Origin: Legionella feeleii
GTDB lineage: Bacteria > Pseudomonadota > Gammaproteobacteria > Legionellales > Legionellaceae
Length of the DNA: 64,000 nt
Reading direction: 5' to 3'
Assembly (NCBI RefSeq): GCF_001467625.1
Contig: NZ_LNYB01000081.1
Span: forward strand, 206,846 to 270,845
Positions 47,330 through 58,835 of the stretch are shown here, piece after piece. The notes under the pieces were generated by a model, which did no database searches, was not told the origin of the DNA, and saw only the letters and a list, made by a program, of their open reading frames with translations. The position numbers were made by a program, and so were the translations under genes. How positions within the stretch are numbered: position 1 is the stretch's first letter; every line of letters begins with the position of its first letter.

Positions 47330-48094
47330 TCAACGAAATAAAAATGACTGCCCTTTTTTAACAAAACCTAGAAACCCATCTGCCCTTGCATCAGGCAGTT
47401 TTCCAGGACTATGATGGTACAACCATATTTTTTTCTTTAATCTGGCAGGGATAGTAACTAATTCGGAATAATGGGCGTGAACGCCTGATTTTTTTTCCGC
47501 TGTTTCGCAATCATGAAAAATAATAGTTGCTTCCTCATAATAATCCAACAGCTGCTTGGGAGCATATTGCGTATCAGCAGTAAAATATATTTTGTTTTCC
47601 TTGTAATGCATCAATAAACCATAACAAGGCATTAACTCATAATTACTGACAATATGAATTGCACGTACCAGTTGGAAATTAATATCATTCCAGCAAAACT
47701 GTTCTTTTATCGGGTGAGTATTAAAAAAAGTTTCCAGTGTAGCCTTTTCAGTTTGCAATGTACGCAATCCGCCCGATAGTGAGTGTTCCCATAAATCCTT
47801 AATAATATTTTCCGAACAGTAAAGAGTCGGCTTAATTTTATAGGCGGGATCAAAAAAAGTGTTAAGTGCCAACCACTCTAAACCACCTATATGATCAGCA
47901 TGCAAATGGCTAATATAGACGTTCTTGATATCGGCATACGTTAAATGTTGCTCATTTAGTGAAAACCGAAGATCGCCTCCAGCATCAATCAGCAAGGTAT
48001 CATTCGCTTTTTGTAAAAGTAAATTGGACTGATAATTATCCTCTCTCATGGTGAAAGCTGAACCAGAACCAAGAAATGTTATCTTTAAAGTCAT
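47330..48094 (-). CDS. MBL-fold metallo-hydrolase (RNase Z-like)
   Basis: 254 residues. Seen: F-L-G-S-G-S-A-F at the start, Y-I-S-H-L-H-A-D-H-I-G-G-L-E (the H-x-H-x-D-H zinc motif), F-T-A-D-T-Q-Y (Asp bridging the metals) and H-D-C-E-T. The pattern resembles RNase Z or phosphodiesterase-type members. Because the RNase Z arm is short and substrate motifs are unclear, only the fold is called. AGGAAG precedes the ATG. Confidence 0.85.
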   Translation of the reverse strand: MTLKITFLGSGSAFTMREDNYQSNLLLQKANDTLLIDAGGDLRFSLNEQHLTYADIKNVYISHLHADHIGGLEWLALNTFFDPAYKIKPTLYCSENIIKDLWEHSLSGGLRTLQTEKATLETFFNTHPIKEQFCWNDINFQLVRAIHIVSNYELMPCYGLLMHYKENKIYFTADTQYAPKQLLDYYEEATIIFHDCETAEKKSGVHAHYSELVTIPARLKKKIWLYHHSPGKLPDARADGFLGFVKKGQSFLFR

Positions 48095-48191
48095 AATTCT
48101 TCCTGTTTTACTATCGAATAAAATGAACGTCTATGCCGCCCATTAAATCGCACCATCCTTACTTTTATTATAGAAACCAAATCTATTCATT

Positions 48192-49484
48192 TTAATTTGA
48201 CTCGTCTTCTGGTAGGAGAAAATAAGTGGGAATCGTTCCCATCCCTTTCAATAAAACCTCTCCTCTGGGTAAAAGTCTATAATCATTTTTTATTCGCTCA
48301 TACACCGCATGCGAGCATTGGATATGCCCGGGTACTGAGGTAGACTCGAGGCGAGAGGCTATATTCACCGTTTCCCCCCAAAGATCATAGGTAAACTTAT
48401 GGGTCCCAATAACACCGGCAACCACAGGACCGACGTGTAACCCTGCGCGTATAGTGAACTTCCTTTCATCCAGATGTTCCTTATTAATAAAGGCCATCAT
48501 TTCCATACCAGCCTCAACACAACATTTTAAATGGTCTGGTTTAAACTCGGGAATACCACCAGCAACCATATAAGAGTCCCCCATTGTCTTTATTTTTTCC
48601 AAACCATATTTTAGTGAAATTTCATCAAACCGGGAAAAGATAAAATTCAGCACCTCAACCAATTTTTCTGGGCTCATCGCTGCAGATAGCGAAGTAAAAT
48701 TGACCATATCAATAAACAAAACCGAAACATCGTCATAACGATTGGCAATATTGGTCTCTTCCGATTTTAATCGTTGTGCAATACTGCCTGGTAAAATATT
48801 TAATAAAAGTCTTTCCGATTTTTCTTGCTCTGCCTCAATTCTCTTTTCATAACGTCTGCTTACTTTTAGTGCCGCATAAGATGCAGGGAAAGCAACAATA
48901 AATCCCAGCAGGATAAAAATAATTATGAATAATTGCTGTAATTTGGCGATTTCCCTGTTGAGTCTTTTCATATTTTCATGGGAGAAGACTCTCACACTTG
49001 TATCAGGAACAAGGAAGGAGTTAACAATTTCTGTTCTTCCTCCTGGCATAATCAGGGTACCGCCCGCTTCTACCTTTTTATTCTGAATAGCAGTTCCCCA
49101 TTTCTGTGGCTGTTCTTGCCCGAGTGATAAAAAATTGGTATTAAATTGATGTACATTTTGCCCGACAAATTTTTTAATGGGGTGAGCTAGAAAAACGCCT
49201 GTATTTTCATCAATCAAACAAAGATAGCCCCGATCCATTTCCGTTTTTGCTAAAGAAGCCTGCAAAGCTGAAATAATATTTTTTTTAGGTTCACCGTCTG
49301 TTAAGAGATGGGAAATAATCTGCGCAACAACTTGAGCCTGCCTTCGATTCACATCCATGCTCATAGTCAGGTAAGTTGAGCGAATCATATTTAGCAGAAG
49401 GGGTGAAAGGAGAGTACCGACTAAAAACAAACTGAAAAAGATACCGAGGAAAGTGAATAAGTACAGGTTTGATTTTTGGATCAC
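48192..49484 (-). CDS. Membrane-bound class III adenylate cyclase with sensor domain
   Basis: 430 residues from a GTG with AAGG upstream. Two membrane segments (8-33 and 184-204) enclose a periplasmic cache-like sensor domain. The cyclase domain begins near 248. All catalytic residues are present: metal Asp259 (F-I-D-M-V-N-F) and Asp303 (M-G-D-S-Y), adenine-selecting Lys299 (E-K-I-K-T) with Asp367 (Y-D-L-W-G), and transition-state Asn374 and Arg378 (V-N-I-A-S-R). The Lys-Asp pair marks an adenylate rather than guanylate cyclase. The linker (205-240) is helical and may dimerise. Confidence 0.92.
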   Translation of the reverse strand: MIQKSNLYLFTFLGIFFSLFLVGTLLSPLLLNMIRSTYLTMSMDVNRRQAQVVAQIISHLLTDGEPKKNIISALQASLAKTEMDRGYLCLIDENTGVFLAHPIKKFVGQNVHQFNTNFLSLGQEQPQKWGTAIQNKKVEAGGTLIMPGGRTEIVNSFLVPDTSVRVFSHENMKRLNREIAKLQQLFIIIFILLGFIVAFPASYAALKVSRRYEKRIEAEQEKSERLLLNILPGSIAQRLKSEETNIANRYDDVSVLFIDMVNFTSLSAAMSPEKLVEVLNFIFSRFDEISLKYGLEKIKTMGDSYMVAGGIPEFKPDHLKCCVEAGMEMMAFINKEHLDERKFTIRAGLHVGPVVAGVIGTHKFTYDLWGETVNIASRLESTSVPGHIQCSHAVYERIKNDYRLLPRGEVLLKGMGTIPTYFLLPEDESN

Positions 49485-49966
49485 ACTAAGGCCTTCCCTG
49501 CTGAAAACATCTTATTTTATTATTATGGAGTGCTTCGCTGCTCTCTTTTTTTATTCTTTTGTTTTTTATTAGCCTAAAACAAGGGGTTAGGGGGCAATCA
49601 CCCTCTTGCCACACCCAATAGCCATTTGCCCATTGCCAGCAATTCTTCAATACAGCTCCTGGCTATTCCTGGCAGCTATTTTACTTACCCCAACAAAACC
49701 AGAAGCAAGATTGGGATTGTCATTGGCATCAAAGATAGCGCAGGATGTAAAACTGGTAGAGAGTGCTGACTCAAAAAAATCTCTACCATCTGCATTGCCA
49801 GCTAAAAATCCTCTTATTGCCTCTACCGGAGGCAACCAATAATTCTCTTCTTCAAATGGATGTTTTGCCCTAATTATCCAATAACTTTATAGTCTTTCTG
49901 CTATCAACTCATCCTTTCGGAAACAACAATGACTTATAAAAATCCCATCGACTTAAGTTAAGAAAA
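49485..49966. other. Intergenic region between the adenylate cyclase and serS genes
   Basis: About 480 bases. Both strands have a frame of 60-80 codons over 49606-49842, but neither has a ribosome-binding site or family match, and they overlap each other; probably non-coding or remnant. Otherwise nothing is seen. Confidence 0.45.
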
Positions 49967-51247
<1,281 letters not shown>

Positions 51248-51353
51248 TCACCTTTAACTCTGGTCGCAGACAATTCGGATTAACTCCAATACACAAAGTC
51301 TATCCTATTTAATTTGATTAATAATAGGGTCCTATTGATTTGGAGCTGCAAAC

Positions 51354-51734
51354 TCAGCTCAACAATCGGCCACAGTAAATTCCTAATAAAACCATCGCTA
51401 ATGAACCAACATTATTGAATAATATATTCAATACAGCAGCGAGTACCTGGCCATTTTGATAAAGTATCCAAGTTTCCCAGGCAAAACTGGAAAACGTCGT
51501 ATAAGCCCCAAGAAAACCAACCACTAATACCAAGCGCCAATAATCCCCTACTGCAAATCGTTCTGTAAGCAGAATTATTAGAAACCCTGCTAAAAACGAT
51601 CCTAAACTGTTAACTACCCAGGTGCCATAAGGATAACGCGAACCTAAAGCATGTTGCATGATGCTTACTGTAGCAAAACGAGCCACTGCTCCTAAAGTCC
51701 CTCCACAGGCTACTGCAAGCACTGAAGCTAACAC
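51354..51734 (-). CDS. crcB: Fluoride channel CrcB/Fluc
   Basis: 126 residues, four membrane segments. Seen: G-G-T-L-G-A-V-A-R-F, Y-P-Y-G-T-W-V-V-N-S-L-G-S-F (pore Asn) and T-T-F-S-S-F-A-W-E. The channel works as a dual-topology dimer that exports fluoride. The start is a GTG, two bases after the lpxA stop, so it is in the envelope operon, an unusual place. No fluoride riboswitch is possible at this tight junction. Confidence 0.95.
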   Translation of the reverse strand: MLASVLAVACGGTLGAVARFATVSIMQHALGSRYPYGTWVVNSLGSFLAGFLIILLTERFAVGDYWRLVLVVGFLGAYTTFSSFAWETWILYQNGQVLAAVLNILFNNVGSLAMVLLGIYCGRLLS

Positions 51735-51736
51735 TG

Positions 51737-52507
51737 TTATCTCACAATGCCTCGGGTTGATTGATTCAGGGCATCAATCATAGGGATGACCTCGGGACAA
51801 TCATTTTGGATCAGCTCTAATTCTGCAACAGCTTGCTGTACTGTCAGTCCTCTGCGGAAAATAATTTTATAGGCACGTCGCAAATGGTCAATCGCAGAAG
51901 AGGAAAAACCTCGCCGTCTTAAACCAACTGTATTGATTCCACATGCAGAGGTTGTGTGGCCGGCAATCATGACATAAGGTAAAACATCTTTGGAAACGTA
52001 AGTTGCACGGGCAATGAAAGCATAGGCGCCTATATGGCAAAATTGATGCACGGCGGCATAAGGTCCGATGATGGCAAAATCATTAACAATGACATGGCCA
52101 GACAAGGCTGCATGATTTACCATCGTGACGCTGTTACCTATCATGCAATCATGACCAATATGAGAATAGGCCATAAGGTAATTACCGTTGCCAACATGAG
52201 TAACACCTCCGCCTTTGACCGTACCACGGCTAATCGTACAATATTCACGAATAATGTTATTGTCGCCTATCTCTAAACGCGTGGGTTCGCCTTTATAGGT
52301 AATATCCTGGGGTTCATCACCGACGGAAGCAAATTGAAAAATCTTGTTATTTTTACCTATAACAGTTGGTCCTTGGATTACCACATGGGGGCCAATCCAG
52401 GTTCCTTCACCAATTTCCACATCAGCACCAATCACACTGCCTGGACCTACTGATACGCCTTTTGCCAATTTGGCAGAGGAATGAATCATTGCACGTTCAT
52501 CTATCAC
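51737..52507 (-). CDS. lpxA: UDP-N-acetylglucosamine acyltransferase LpxA
   Basis: First step of lipid A synthesis. 256 residues of hexapeptide repeats, with the catalytic His in G-N-Y-L-M-A-Y-S-H-I-G-H-D and a helical C-terminus. The start is a GTG in GTGA, overlapping the fabZ stop; the longer upstream frame runs inside fabZ. AAGGA lies about ten bases upstream. lpxB, which usually follows, is absent here. Confidence 0.96.
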   Translation of the reverse strand: MIDERAMIHSSAKLAKGVSVGPGSVIGADVEIGEGTWIGPHVVIQGPTVIGKNNKIFQFASVGDEPQDITYKGEPTRLEIGDNNIIREYCTISRGTVKGGGVTHVGNGNYLMAYSHIGHDCMIGNSVTMVNHAALSGHVIVNDFAIIGPYAAVHQFCHIGAYAFIARATYVSKDVLPYVMIAGHTTSACGINTVGLRRRGFSSSAIDHLRRAYKIIFRRGLTVQQAVAELELIQNDCPEVIPMIDALNQSTRGIVR

Positions 52508-52956
52508 TTTACAATTTCCTTCGCTGCACTCATTAAATCTGCTGAGCAAGCAAGCTTGTCACCAACAAAAGCTTCGCCATGCATCCGCCAAAAATCACGT
52601 TTTTGACCAACTAGTTTGACCTCCAAACGCAGTTGATCACCAGGTATTACTATTTGTTTAAAGCGGGCATTATCAATTCCTGCAAAAAAATACAGGAATT
52701 CATAGCCTTCTTTAGGCTTGCGCGACAAATTTGATAATATCGCACTGGCCTGAGCCAACGCTTCAAGCATTAGCACACCAGGCATGATAGGATTTCCCGG
52801 GAAATGCCCCGTAAAAAAAGGTTCGTTAATTGTTACATTTTTAGTAGCAATTAAATAATTCATTACTTCGTATTCCATAACCCGATCAACCAGGATAAAT
52901 GGATAACGATGCGGTAATAAATCGAGAATTTTAGTTATTTCAATCTGTTCACTCAT
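52504..52956 (-). CDS. fabZ: 3-hydroxyacyl-ACP dehydratase FabZ
   Basis: 150 residues from the ATG at 52956. Seen: [13 protein letters not shown] with the catalytic His, and [17 protein letters not shown], with the catalytic Glu. It dehydrates 3-hydroxyacyl-ACP for fatty-acid synthesis and competes with LpxA for the same substrate, so the overlap of these two genes links their dosage. Confidence 0.97.
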   Translation of the reverse strand: MSEQIEITKILDLLPHRYPFILVDRVMEYEVMNYLIATKNVTINEPFFTGHFPGNPIMPGVLMLEALAQASAILSNLSRKPKEGYEFLYFFAGIDNARFKQIVIPGDQLRLEVKLVGQKRDFWRMHGEAFVGDKLACSADLMSAAKEIVK

Positions 52957-53014
52957 GCACTTTACTCTCATTAAATTCATTGGGGCTTAACATCTGTTCT
53001 CAATCTGTGAGAAC

Positions 53015-54046
53015 TCAATTTGAATCGTGCTGCCTCTCCTTTTCCAATTTGGTAAGGCGGGTAACATAATTATCAAGGCGCCGAAATCGCGCCGCATTAC
53101 GTCGCCATTGTCCATGTTCACTCACCATAATGCCAGAAGAATAAATGCCTGGCTTAGACAACGACTTATTCACCGTTGACATGCCGGTGATCACGATATC
53201 GTCAACAAGATGCACGTGCGCCGCAACACAACTGGCACCACCGATTATACAATGTGCCCCAATCCTTGTATAAGCACCAATAGCTGCGCAGCCAGCAATG
53301 GCTGAATTTGCGCCAATAATAACATCATGAGCAATCTGTACCAAATTATCGATGTGCACACCTTCACCAATACAAGTATCGCCTAGCGCTCCTCTGGCAA
53401 TTACCGTGTTAGCACCTAGCTGAACGTAATCTGCAATAATAACGCCGCCAGCGGCTGGGCCATGTAACCAGTGACCCTGCATTTTTACACTATTAAAAGG
53501 CAAGGCACCAATCACTGCCCCACTTTCAATAGCAACATGTTGACCTATTTCGGACCCTTGTAGAACAACAACCCCATGATGAATGGTGGTTTGATTTCCT
53601 ACCCGCACACCAGATTCAATCACACAATTTGCAGCAACCTGGACACCATTACCCAGAACTACGCCATCGCCAATAACAGAATTTTCCCCCACTCTCACAC
53701 CCTGACCTATTGTTGCCGAAGCAGAGACTACGGCTGTCGGATGAATTCCTTCCAAGGATTTTGGAGTCTGTTGAAATAGTCCCGCAGCCACTGACATTTT
53801 TTCTAGAGGATTGGCAACTACAATAGAACTGGTCGGGCAATATTGGAGATACGCAGCGGTTAGCAAGACAGCACCAGCCCTTGTTTGGCTCAAAGATGCA
53901 AGCAAGGCAGGATTATCAAAGTAAGCCAGATCGGTCTGGGTAGCACGACTCAATGATGCAAAACCCTGAATGGGGTATTCAGCTTGACCATGAAAAACCC
54001 CATCCAGGCGAGCCGCTAGCTCGGCAAGGGTATACACGTTACTCAC
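53015..54046 (-). CDS. lpxD: UDP-3-O-acylglucosamine N-acyltransferase LpxD
   Basis: 343 residues: an N-terminal uridine-binding domain (residues 1-100, A-Y-F-D-N-P), a left-handed helix of hexapeptide repeats with the catalytic His in Q-I-A-H-D-V, and a C-terminal helix. Adds the N-linked acyl chain of lipid A. The start is a GTG in a weak context; coupling with skp upstream may help translation. Confidence 0.97.
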   Translation of the reverse strand: MSNVYTLAELAARLDGVFHGQAEYPIQGFASLSRATQTDLAYFDNPALLASLSQTRAGAVLLTAAYLQYCPTSSIVVANPLEKMSVAAGLFQQTPKSLEGIHPTAVVSASATIGQGVRVGENSVIGDGVVLGNGVQVAANCVIESGVRVGNQTTIHHGVVVLQGSEIGQHVAIESGAVIGALPFNSVKMQGHWLHGPAAGGVIIADYVQLGANTVIARGALGDTCIGEGVHIDNLVQIAHDVIIGANSAIAGCAAIGAYTRIGAHCIIGGASCVAAHVHLVDDIVITGMSTVNKSLSKPGIYSSGIMVSEHGQWRRNAARFRRLDNYVTRLTKLEKERQHDSN

Positions 54047-54064
54047 GAATTAGCAATGAAACAA

Positions 54065-54565
54065 TTAGTTAATTTGTTTCATCACTTCCTCAGTGATATC
54101 TAACTTGGAAACACTGAATGGTGCAGCATCTTTCTGCAGAATGAGATCGTATTTTTGAGTTTCAGCAACCTTGTTGATCGCTTTGCGGATCTTACCGTAA
54201 AGCTCTTCCATTGCTTCATTATGAGCGGTACTCAATTCCTGCTGATATTGCTGGCCTTCTCTTTCAAAAGTTTGCTGGGTTGCAACGATCTTTTTCTCCA
54301 GTTCTTTCTTTTGAGTCTGGCTCATAATAGCGCTATCACGCTTGAATTTTTCCATATCCTTCTTCAACCCTTCTTCCATGGCAACCAACTTGTCACGACG
54401 AGGTTTGAAATCTTTCTCTAGTTTTTGCTGAATCACTTTCATTTGGCTAGAGGTTTGCATGATTTTTTGCAAATCTACAACACCAATTTTTGCCCAATCT
54501 GCAAAAGCATTAGCGGCACCTAAACCAAACACTAATGCAATTAAAATCCCACTGACACGCTTCAT
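54065..54565 (-). CDS. skp: Periplasmic chaperone Skp/OmpH
   Basis: 166 residues from the ATG at 54565 with CAGGAG upstream. A signal peptide ends in A-N-A-F-A. The mature protein is a long charged helical hairpin (residues 45-130, rich in K, E and Q) with the trimerising strand K-I-G-V-V-D-L-Q-K-I. It holds unfolded outer-membrane proteins for BamA, encoded just upstream. Confidence 0.96.
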   Translation of the reverse strand: MKRVSGILIALVFGLGAANAFADWAKIGVVDLQKIMQTSSQMKVIQQKLEKDFKPRRDKLVAMEEGLKKDMEKFKRDSAIMSQTQKKELEKKIVATQQTFEREGQQYQQELSTAHNEAMEELYGKIRKAINKVAETQKYDLILQKDAAPFSVSKLDITEEVMKQIN

Positions 54566-54695
54566 TATGTTGCTCTCCTGATTAAAAGTCTTTGATGCTA
54601 ACACACTTCACTGCAGGTTGCGATATTGTGCTAGTCTTCACCATATTAATTTCTTCAGTCAGCTTCCTCTACTCATTGAACCAACCCCTGCGAAA

Positions 54696-57008
54696 TTAAA
54701 AACCGGATGATAATGTAAATTGGAACAATTGTCCCTTATCTAAAGGTTGTTTGTTCAATGCCTGAGCGACACTGAATGCCAAAGGTCCAAAGGGAGAACG
54801 CCATTCAACGGATAAACCGGCTGAATACCGCATTGGTCCTGCCAATGTTCCTCTTAAAGCGGTCGGTATACCTTTTGCAAAAACGTTACCGGCATCGGTA
54901 AAAACCGTTGTTCTGACGTTATCACGACTTAAGGGATAAGGCAGGATAATACCAGCACTTCCATTGACAAGGAAGTTGGCGCCGATTGCATTACCATTAC
55001 TATCTTGAGGTCCTAGAGAGTAACTGTCATAACCCCGAACCTGGCCAGGCTGTGCAATACCTCCCGCGAAATAGTTTTCGAAGAACGGTAAACTCTTGCC
55101 ATTAAAGCCGTTTCCATAGCCAATATTGCCTAACACGGTAAAAATAAAACCACGAGTAATCGGTTGGTACCAGTGGGCCTGGTAAGCCGCTTTGTAGTAT
55201 GACAAGGAATTGGACGAGGCAGGCAAGGCAATTAAACCCGAGATTTGCTGATTCATCCCTCTTGTAGGATAAGGCATTTGATCGTAGCTGTTACGATTCC
55301 AACCGCTTGTCAAGCGAATCTCATGAAAGTCGCGCCCATACAAATTCACAAAATTCTGAATTTGCATAACGGTACCCACTGACTTAATACGTAAGTCTTG
55401 GTATCCATAGCCGAATTGCAGACTACTATTTTCGCTTAACAATACGTTGTAACTAACATCACCACCAAAACGGTTAGAGGAGTAAGAACTGACATCTAAT
55501 TTTTTGGGGTCAACTCGTTGATAATACAGACCCATCCCGCGTCCAACCCCATTTTGGGTATAAAAAGGATTGTAATAATTCAGGTTATAATCCTGTCCCC
55601 AATAGCTCGCATTAAAGCCAACCCCCATAGAACGCCCTGTTCCCATGAAGTTATGCTGATTAATTGCAGCATTAAATTGTGGTCCGTTGGTACCATAACC
55701 TACCGAAGCCGTTGCTTCTGCCGAAGGTGCTTCTTCTACTTCAACGTCCAAATCAACCTGGTTATTTGTTCCTGGTACAGGATTTGTTTTCACATTGATA
55801 TTTTTTAAATAGCTAAGAAGACGCAACTGCCGTTCAGATTCTTTAATATTATGCAAAGACAACAAACCGCCTTCATTTTGGCGAATGACATTACGTAATA
55901 CATAATCCGCCGTTTTCGTATTACCATGGAAATTGATACGACGTACATAAACATGACGGCCAGGCTCGATTATAAAAGTAATAAAGACCGTTTTATTGGT
56001 TTCATCGATCCGGGGCTCGGCATTAATGGCAGGAAAACCATAACCAACATCACCTAAAGCCAAACCAATCGCAGAAATACTTTCCGTAACCTTTTTACGT
56101 GAAAATACATCGCCCTTTTTTACCTCAATCAGTGAATCTATTTTTTCTTTAGGTAAAATGGTGTTACCAGCAATCGCATAACCAGCGAAACGGTACTGTG
56201 GGCCCTCATCAATATGGATATTAATAAAAACATCTTTCTTATCAGGGGATAATAAGACTTGCGATGATACGATATTAAATTTCAAATAGCCCCGATCAAG
56301 GTAAAAAGACCGTAGAGCCTCTAAAGACGTGTCCATAGCTGCTTTGGAATACTGATCCTTTTTACTGAAATAGGTGAAAATATTGCTGGTCGACAAAGAC
56401 AATTCTGGCAATAATTCATTACTGGTGAAATCGTGATTGCCAATAAACTTGATTTCTTTGATTCGGGAAACACGCCCTTCAGAAACAGTGACAGTGATAG
56501 CAACACGGTTTTCCGTCAATGACGCAATCTTCGTTTCGATGCGAGAATTATACTTTCCGCGTGCATTATAGGCCTGTTTTAATTCCTTTTCTAAATGCTC
56601 AAGGGATGACCGTTGAAAAACACGCCCCTTGACCAAGCCCATCTCCTTGAGTAACTCCTTCATTTTATCACTGGGAATCTCCTGGTTCCCCACAACCGAA
56701 ATAGAACCGATAGTGGCGCGTTCAACCACATGAACAACCAGTGTGTTACCTTCTCGCTCAAGCGATACTGCCTGGAAAAAACCAGTTTCGTAAAGGGCTC
56801 GAATGATTTGAGCAGAAGAGCCAGATCCTATTTCCTCACCAACTTGCACAGGCAGGTAATTTAACACCGTACCTAAACTGACCCGCTGCAAACCGACAAC
56901 CTTGATATCACGTACAACGAAGCCATTTGACGCATTTATTTCAGTCGACCAGGCTAACGCGGTTGAACAGAGGATACCTAAAACAATTTTTTTACTGATT
57001 TTTTTCAT
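54696..57008 (-). CDS. bamA: Outer-membrane assembly factor BamA
   Basis: 770 residues from the ATG at 57008; longer starts lack conservation. A signal peptide (S-T-A-L-A-W-S-T) precedes five POTRA domains (residues about 25-420, e.g. F-V-V-R-D-I-K-V-V-G-L-Q-R) and a 16-strand barrel. V-R-G-Y is the lid motif of the Omp85 family, and the protein ends in a strand with terminal Phe (L-S-S-G-F), the beta-signal. BamA inserts outer-membrane proteins. Confidence 0.97.
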   Translation of the reverse strand: MKKISKKIVLGILCSTALAWSTEINASNGFVVRDIKVVGLQRVSLGTVLNYLPVQVGEEIGSGSSAQIIRALYETGFFQAVSLEREGNTLVVHVVERATIGSISVVGNQEIPSDKMKELLKEMGLVKGRVFQRSSLEHLEKELKQAYNARGKYNSRIETKIASLTENRVAITVTVSEGRVSRIKEIKFIGNHDFTSNELLPELSLSTSNIFTYFSKKDQYSKAAMDTSLEALRSFYLDRGYLKFNIVSSQVLLSPDKKDVFINIHIDEGPQYRFAGYAIAGNTILPKEKIDSLIEVKKGDVFSRKKVTESISAIGLALGDVGYGFPAINAEPRIDETNKTVFITFIIEPGRHVYVRRINFHGNTKTADYVLRNVIRQNEGGLLSLHNIKESERQLRLLSYLKNINVKTNPVPGTNNQVDLDVEVEEAPSAEATASVGYGTNGPQFNAAINQHNFMGTGRSMGVGFNASYWGQDYNLNYYNPFYTQNGVGRGMGLYYQRVDPKKLDVSSYSSNRFGGDVSYNVLLSENSSLQFGYGYQDLRIKSVGTVMQIQNFVNLYGRDFHEIRLTSGWNRNSYDQMPYPTRGMNQQISGLIALPASSNSLSYYKAAYQAHWYQPITRGFIFTVLGNIGYGNGFNGKSLPFFENYFAGGIAQPGQVRGYDSYSLGPQDSNGNAIGANFLVNGSAGIILPYPLSRDNVRTTVFTDAGNVFAKGIPTALRGTLAGPMRYSAGLSVEWRSPFGPLAFSVAQALNKQPLDKGQLFQFTLSSGF

Positions 57009-57480
57009 TCTTATTTTACGTCCAGTACTACGCACGGTCTTGTCACTGGAATTATTCCAGCACGAATATATAAATTGCACCCTTTTATAGGAACTGACTA
57101 ACCCTGTCAAGAAATTATGATCTCTTTCCAAACTCTATCTTGGTAGGAAATTGCTTCGTCGATACAGTACTCGAACCCTCGTGTCCTTATCTGTACACTC
57201 CGGCTCCGCGCCCCGTGTCTCCTCGCCCTTTCCAAACCGCTGTAAGGCTGGAAGAAGTCTATGAGTAAAATGTAGCCTTGAGCTGAATAACTAACGCAAG
57301 AATGGTCACATCCAAAAGCGCTAAATCGGGCAATAGCTAGATTTTTTGCGACAGTCTACCACAGAGATCCCCCACTGTTACCAGCTATTTATTATCTTGG
57401 GACTAAAAATCTGCTTGCATTTATATACTCAATTGATTTATTGATTATTTCAATCGAAACCGATCATAAAATAATCATTA
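57009..57480. other. Intergenic region between rseP and bamA with a GC-rich block
   Basis: About 470 bases where most relatives have a few. A GC-rich block at about 57160-57240 (minus strand: GGGCGAGGAGACACGGGGCG..., then GTGTACAG and GAGTACTG) differs from its AT-rich surroundings. No gene is seen; the promoter of bamA may lie here. Confidence 0.45.
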
Positions 57481-58833
57481 TTATCCCAGCAACCGCGATA
57501 TATCATTACTCAATGCTAAAATCATTAATGCCATCATAAATAATAAGCCAACATAAATTCCCGCTGATCTCACTTCTTCAGAAAGCGGCCGCCTTCTAAC
57601 AATTTCCATTAGACAGTAAAGTAAATGACCTCCATCCAGCATAGGAATAGGTAATAGATTCAACACGCCCAAACTAATACTGACTAAAGCTAAAAAAGAT
57701 AAATAATAAGTGAATCCGGTACGGGCAGATTCGCCGGCTCCCTGGGCTATTCCCACCGGTCCGCTAATACTTTGTAACGCCAGTTTACCTGTAATAAAAC
57801 GGCCAATTAAAGAAAACGTTGCTCCTGTTAAATCAATTGTTTGCGTAAAAGCAGTCCCCACTGCTTCAACAGGGCCTTGGCGTTGTACGCGCAACCATTG
57901 TGGTGGCCAATCTACTTTTTGAGAACGAACACCAAGAAAACCTTCGTTTTGGCCATCATTTACTTTCGTACCAATTTGTAATTTGACGTTCTCTATCTGC
58001 CCTTGTCTAGCGATCAACAAATGCAAAGGAGCGCCTGGATGTTGCTTGACATGCTCAACCAAATTTAGCCAATCCTCTAGCGGTTTGCCATCCACAGTCT
58101 TGATAATATCACCCGGTTGTAATCCTGCTGCTTTCGCCGGCGAATCATCAAGTACTTCACCGACTATTGGAGGTATGGTAGGTATAAAGGGGGTTATCCC
58201 AAGGCTTCCTAAGGGATCAGGTTTTTTTGCGTCCAAATTCCAATTTGCTAAGGGTAGAGTGAATGTTTTTTTCTCGCCATTTGCCAAAGATTTTACAGAA
58301 ATGGAGATTTTTTCATCACTGCCAAGCAAAGGCATTAAAGCAAACTGAAAATCTCGCCAACTGGTAATTTTTTTATTATCCAAAGCCAGAATTTCTTGTT
58401 TCGGTCCTAAACCAGCCTCTGCAGCAATACTTCCAGGCTTGACTGTTTCAATCATAGGTGCCAGCGATTGAATACCAATCACCAAGACCAACCATAACGC
58501 TATGAAAGCAAAAATAAAATTAAATAAAGGACCAGCGACAATGATAGCAATACGAGCCCAAACCGATTTGTTATTAAAAGCAAGATGACGCTCTTTTTCC
58601 GGGACTTCGCCTTCAGTTTCATCCAGCATTTTCACATAACCGCCCAGAGGAAAAAGAGACCAGGCATACTCAGTGCCCTGTTTATCATGCCAGCGCGCCA
58701 ATACCTTACCAAAACCGAATGAAAAACGAAGGACTTTCACACCACAAAGACGGGCTACGAGAAAATGACCATATTCATGTACCGTTATTAACAATAACAA
58801 GGCAAGGAAAAAATAAATTAAAGTCATTACCAT
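57481..58833 (-). CDS. rseP: RIP zinc metalloprotease RseP
   Basis: 450 residues from the ATG at 58833, five bases after the cdsA stop start. Seen: H-E-Y-G-H (19-23) in the first membrane span, two PDZ domains (about 110-310), N-L-L-P-I-P-M-L-D-G-G-H in the third span with the metal Asp, and a final span. RseP cleaves the anti-sigma factor RseA in envelope stress. Confidence 0.97.
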   Translation of the reverse strand: MVMTLIYFFLALLLLITVHEYGHFLVARLCGVKVLRFSFGFGKVLARWHDKQGTEYAWSLFPLGGYVKMLDETEGEVPEKERHLAFNNKSVWARIAIIVAGPLFNFIFAFIALWLVLVIGIQSLAPMIETVKPGSIAAEAGLGPKQEILALDNKKITSWRDFQFALMPLLGSDEKISISVKSLANGEKKTFTLPLANWNLDAKKPDPLGSLGITPFIPTIPPIVGEVLDDSPAKAAGLQPGDIIKTVDGKPLEDWLNLVEHVKQHPGAPLHLLIARQGQIENVKLQIGTKVNDGQNEGFLGVRSQKVDWPPQWLRVQRQGPVEAVGTAFTQTIDLTGATFSLIGRFITGKLALQSISGPVGIAQGAGESARTGFTYYLSFLALVSISLGVLNLLPIPMLDGGHLLYCLMEIVRRRPLSEEVRSAGIYVGLLFMMALMILALSNDISRLLG

Positions 58834-58835
58834 AA

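Noticed and set aside
49606-49842. 78-codon plus-strand frame and an opposing 62-codon frame
   Set aside because: They overlap on opposite strands, no ribosome-binding site precedes either, and no family is recognised.
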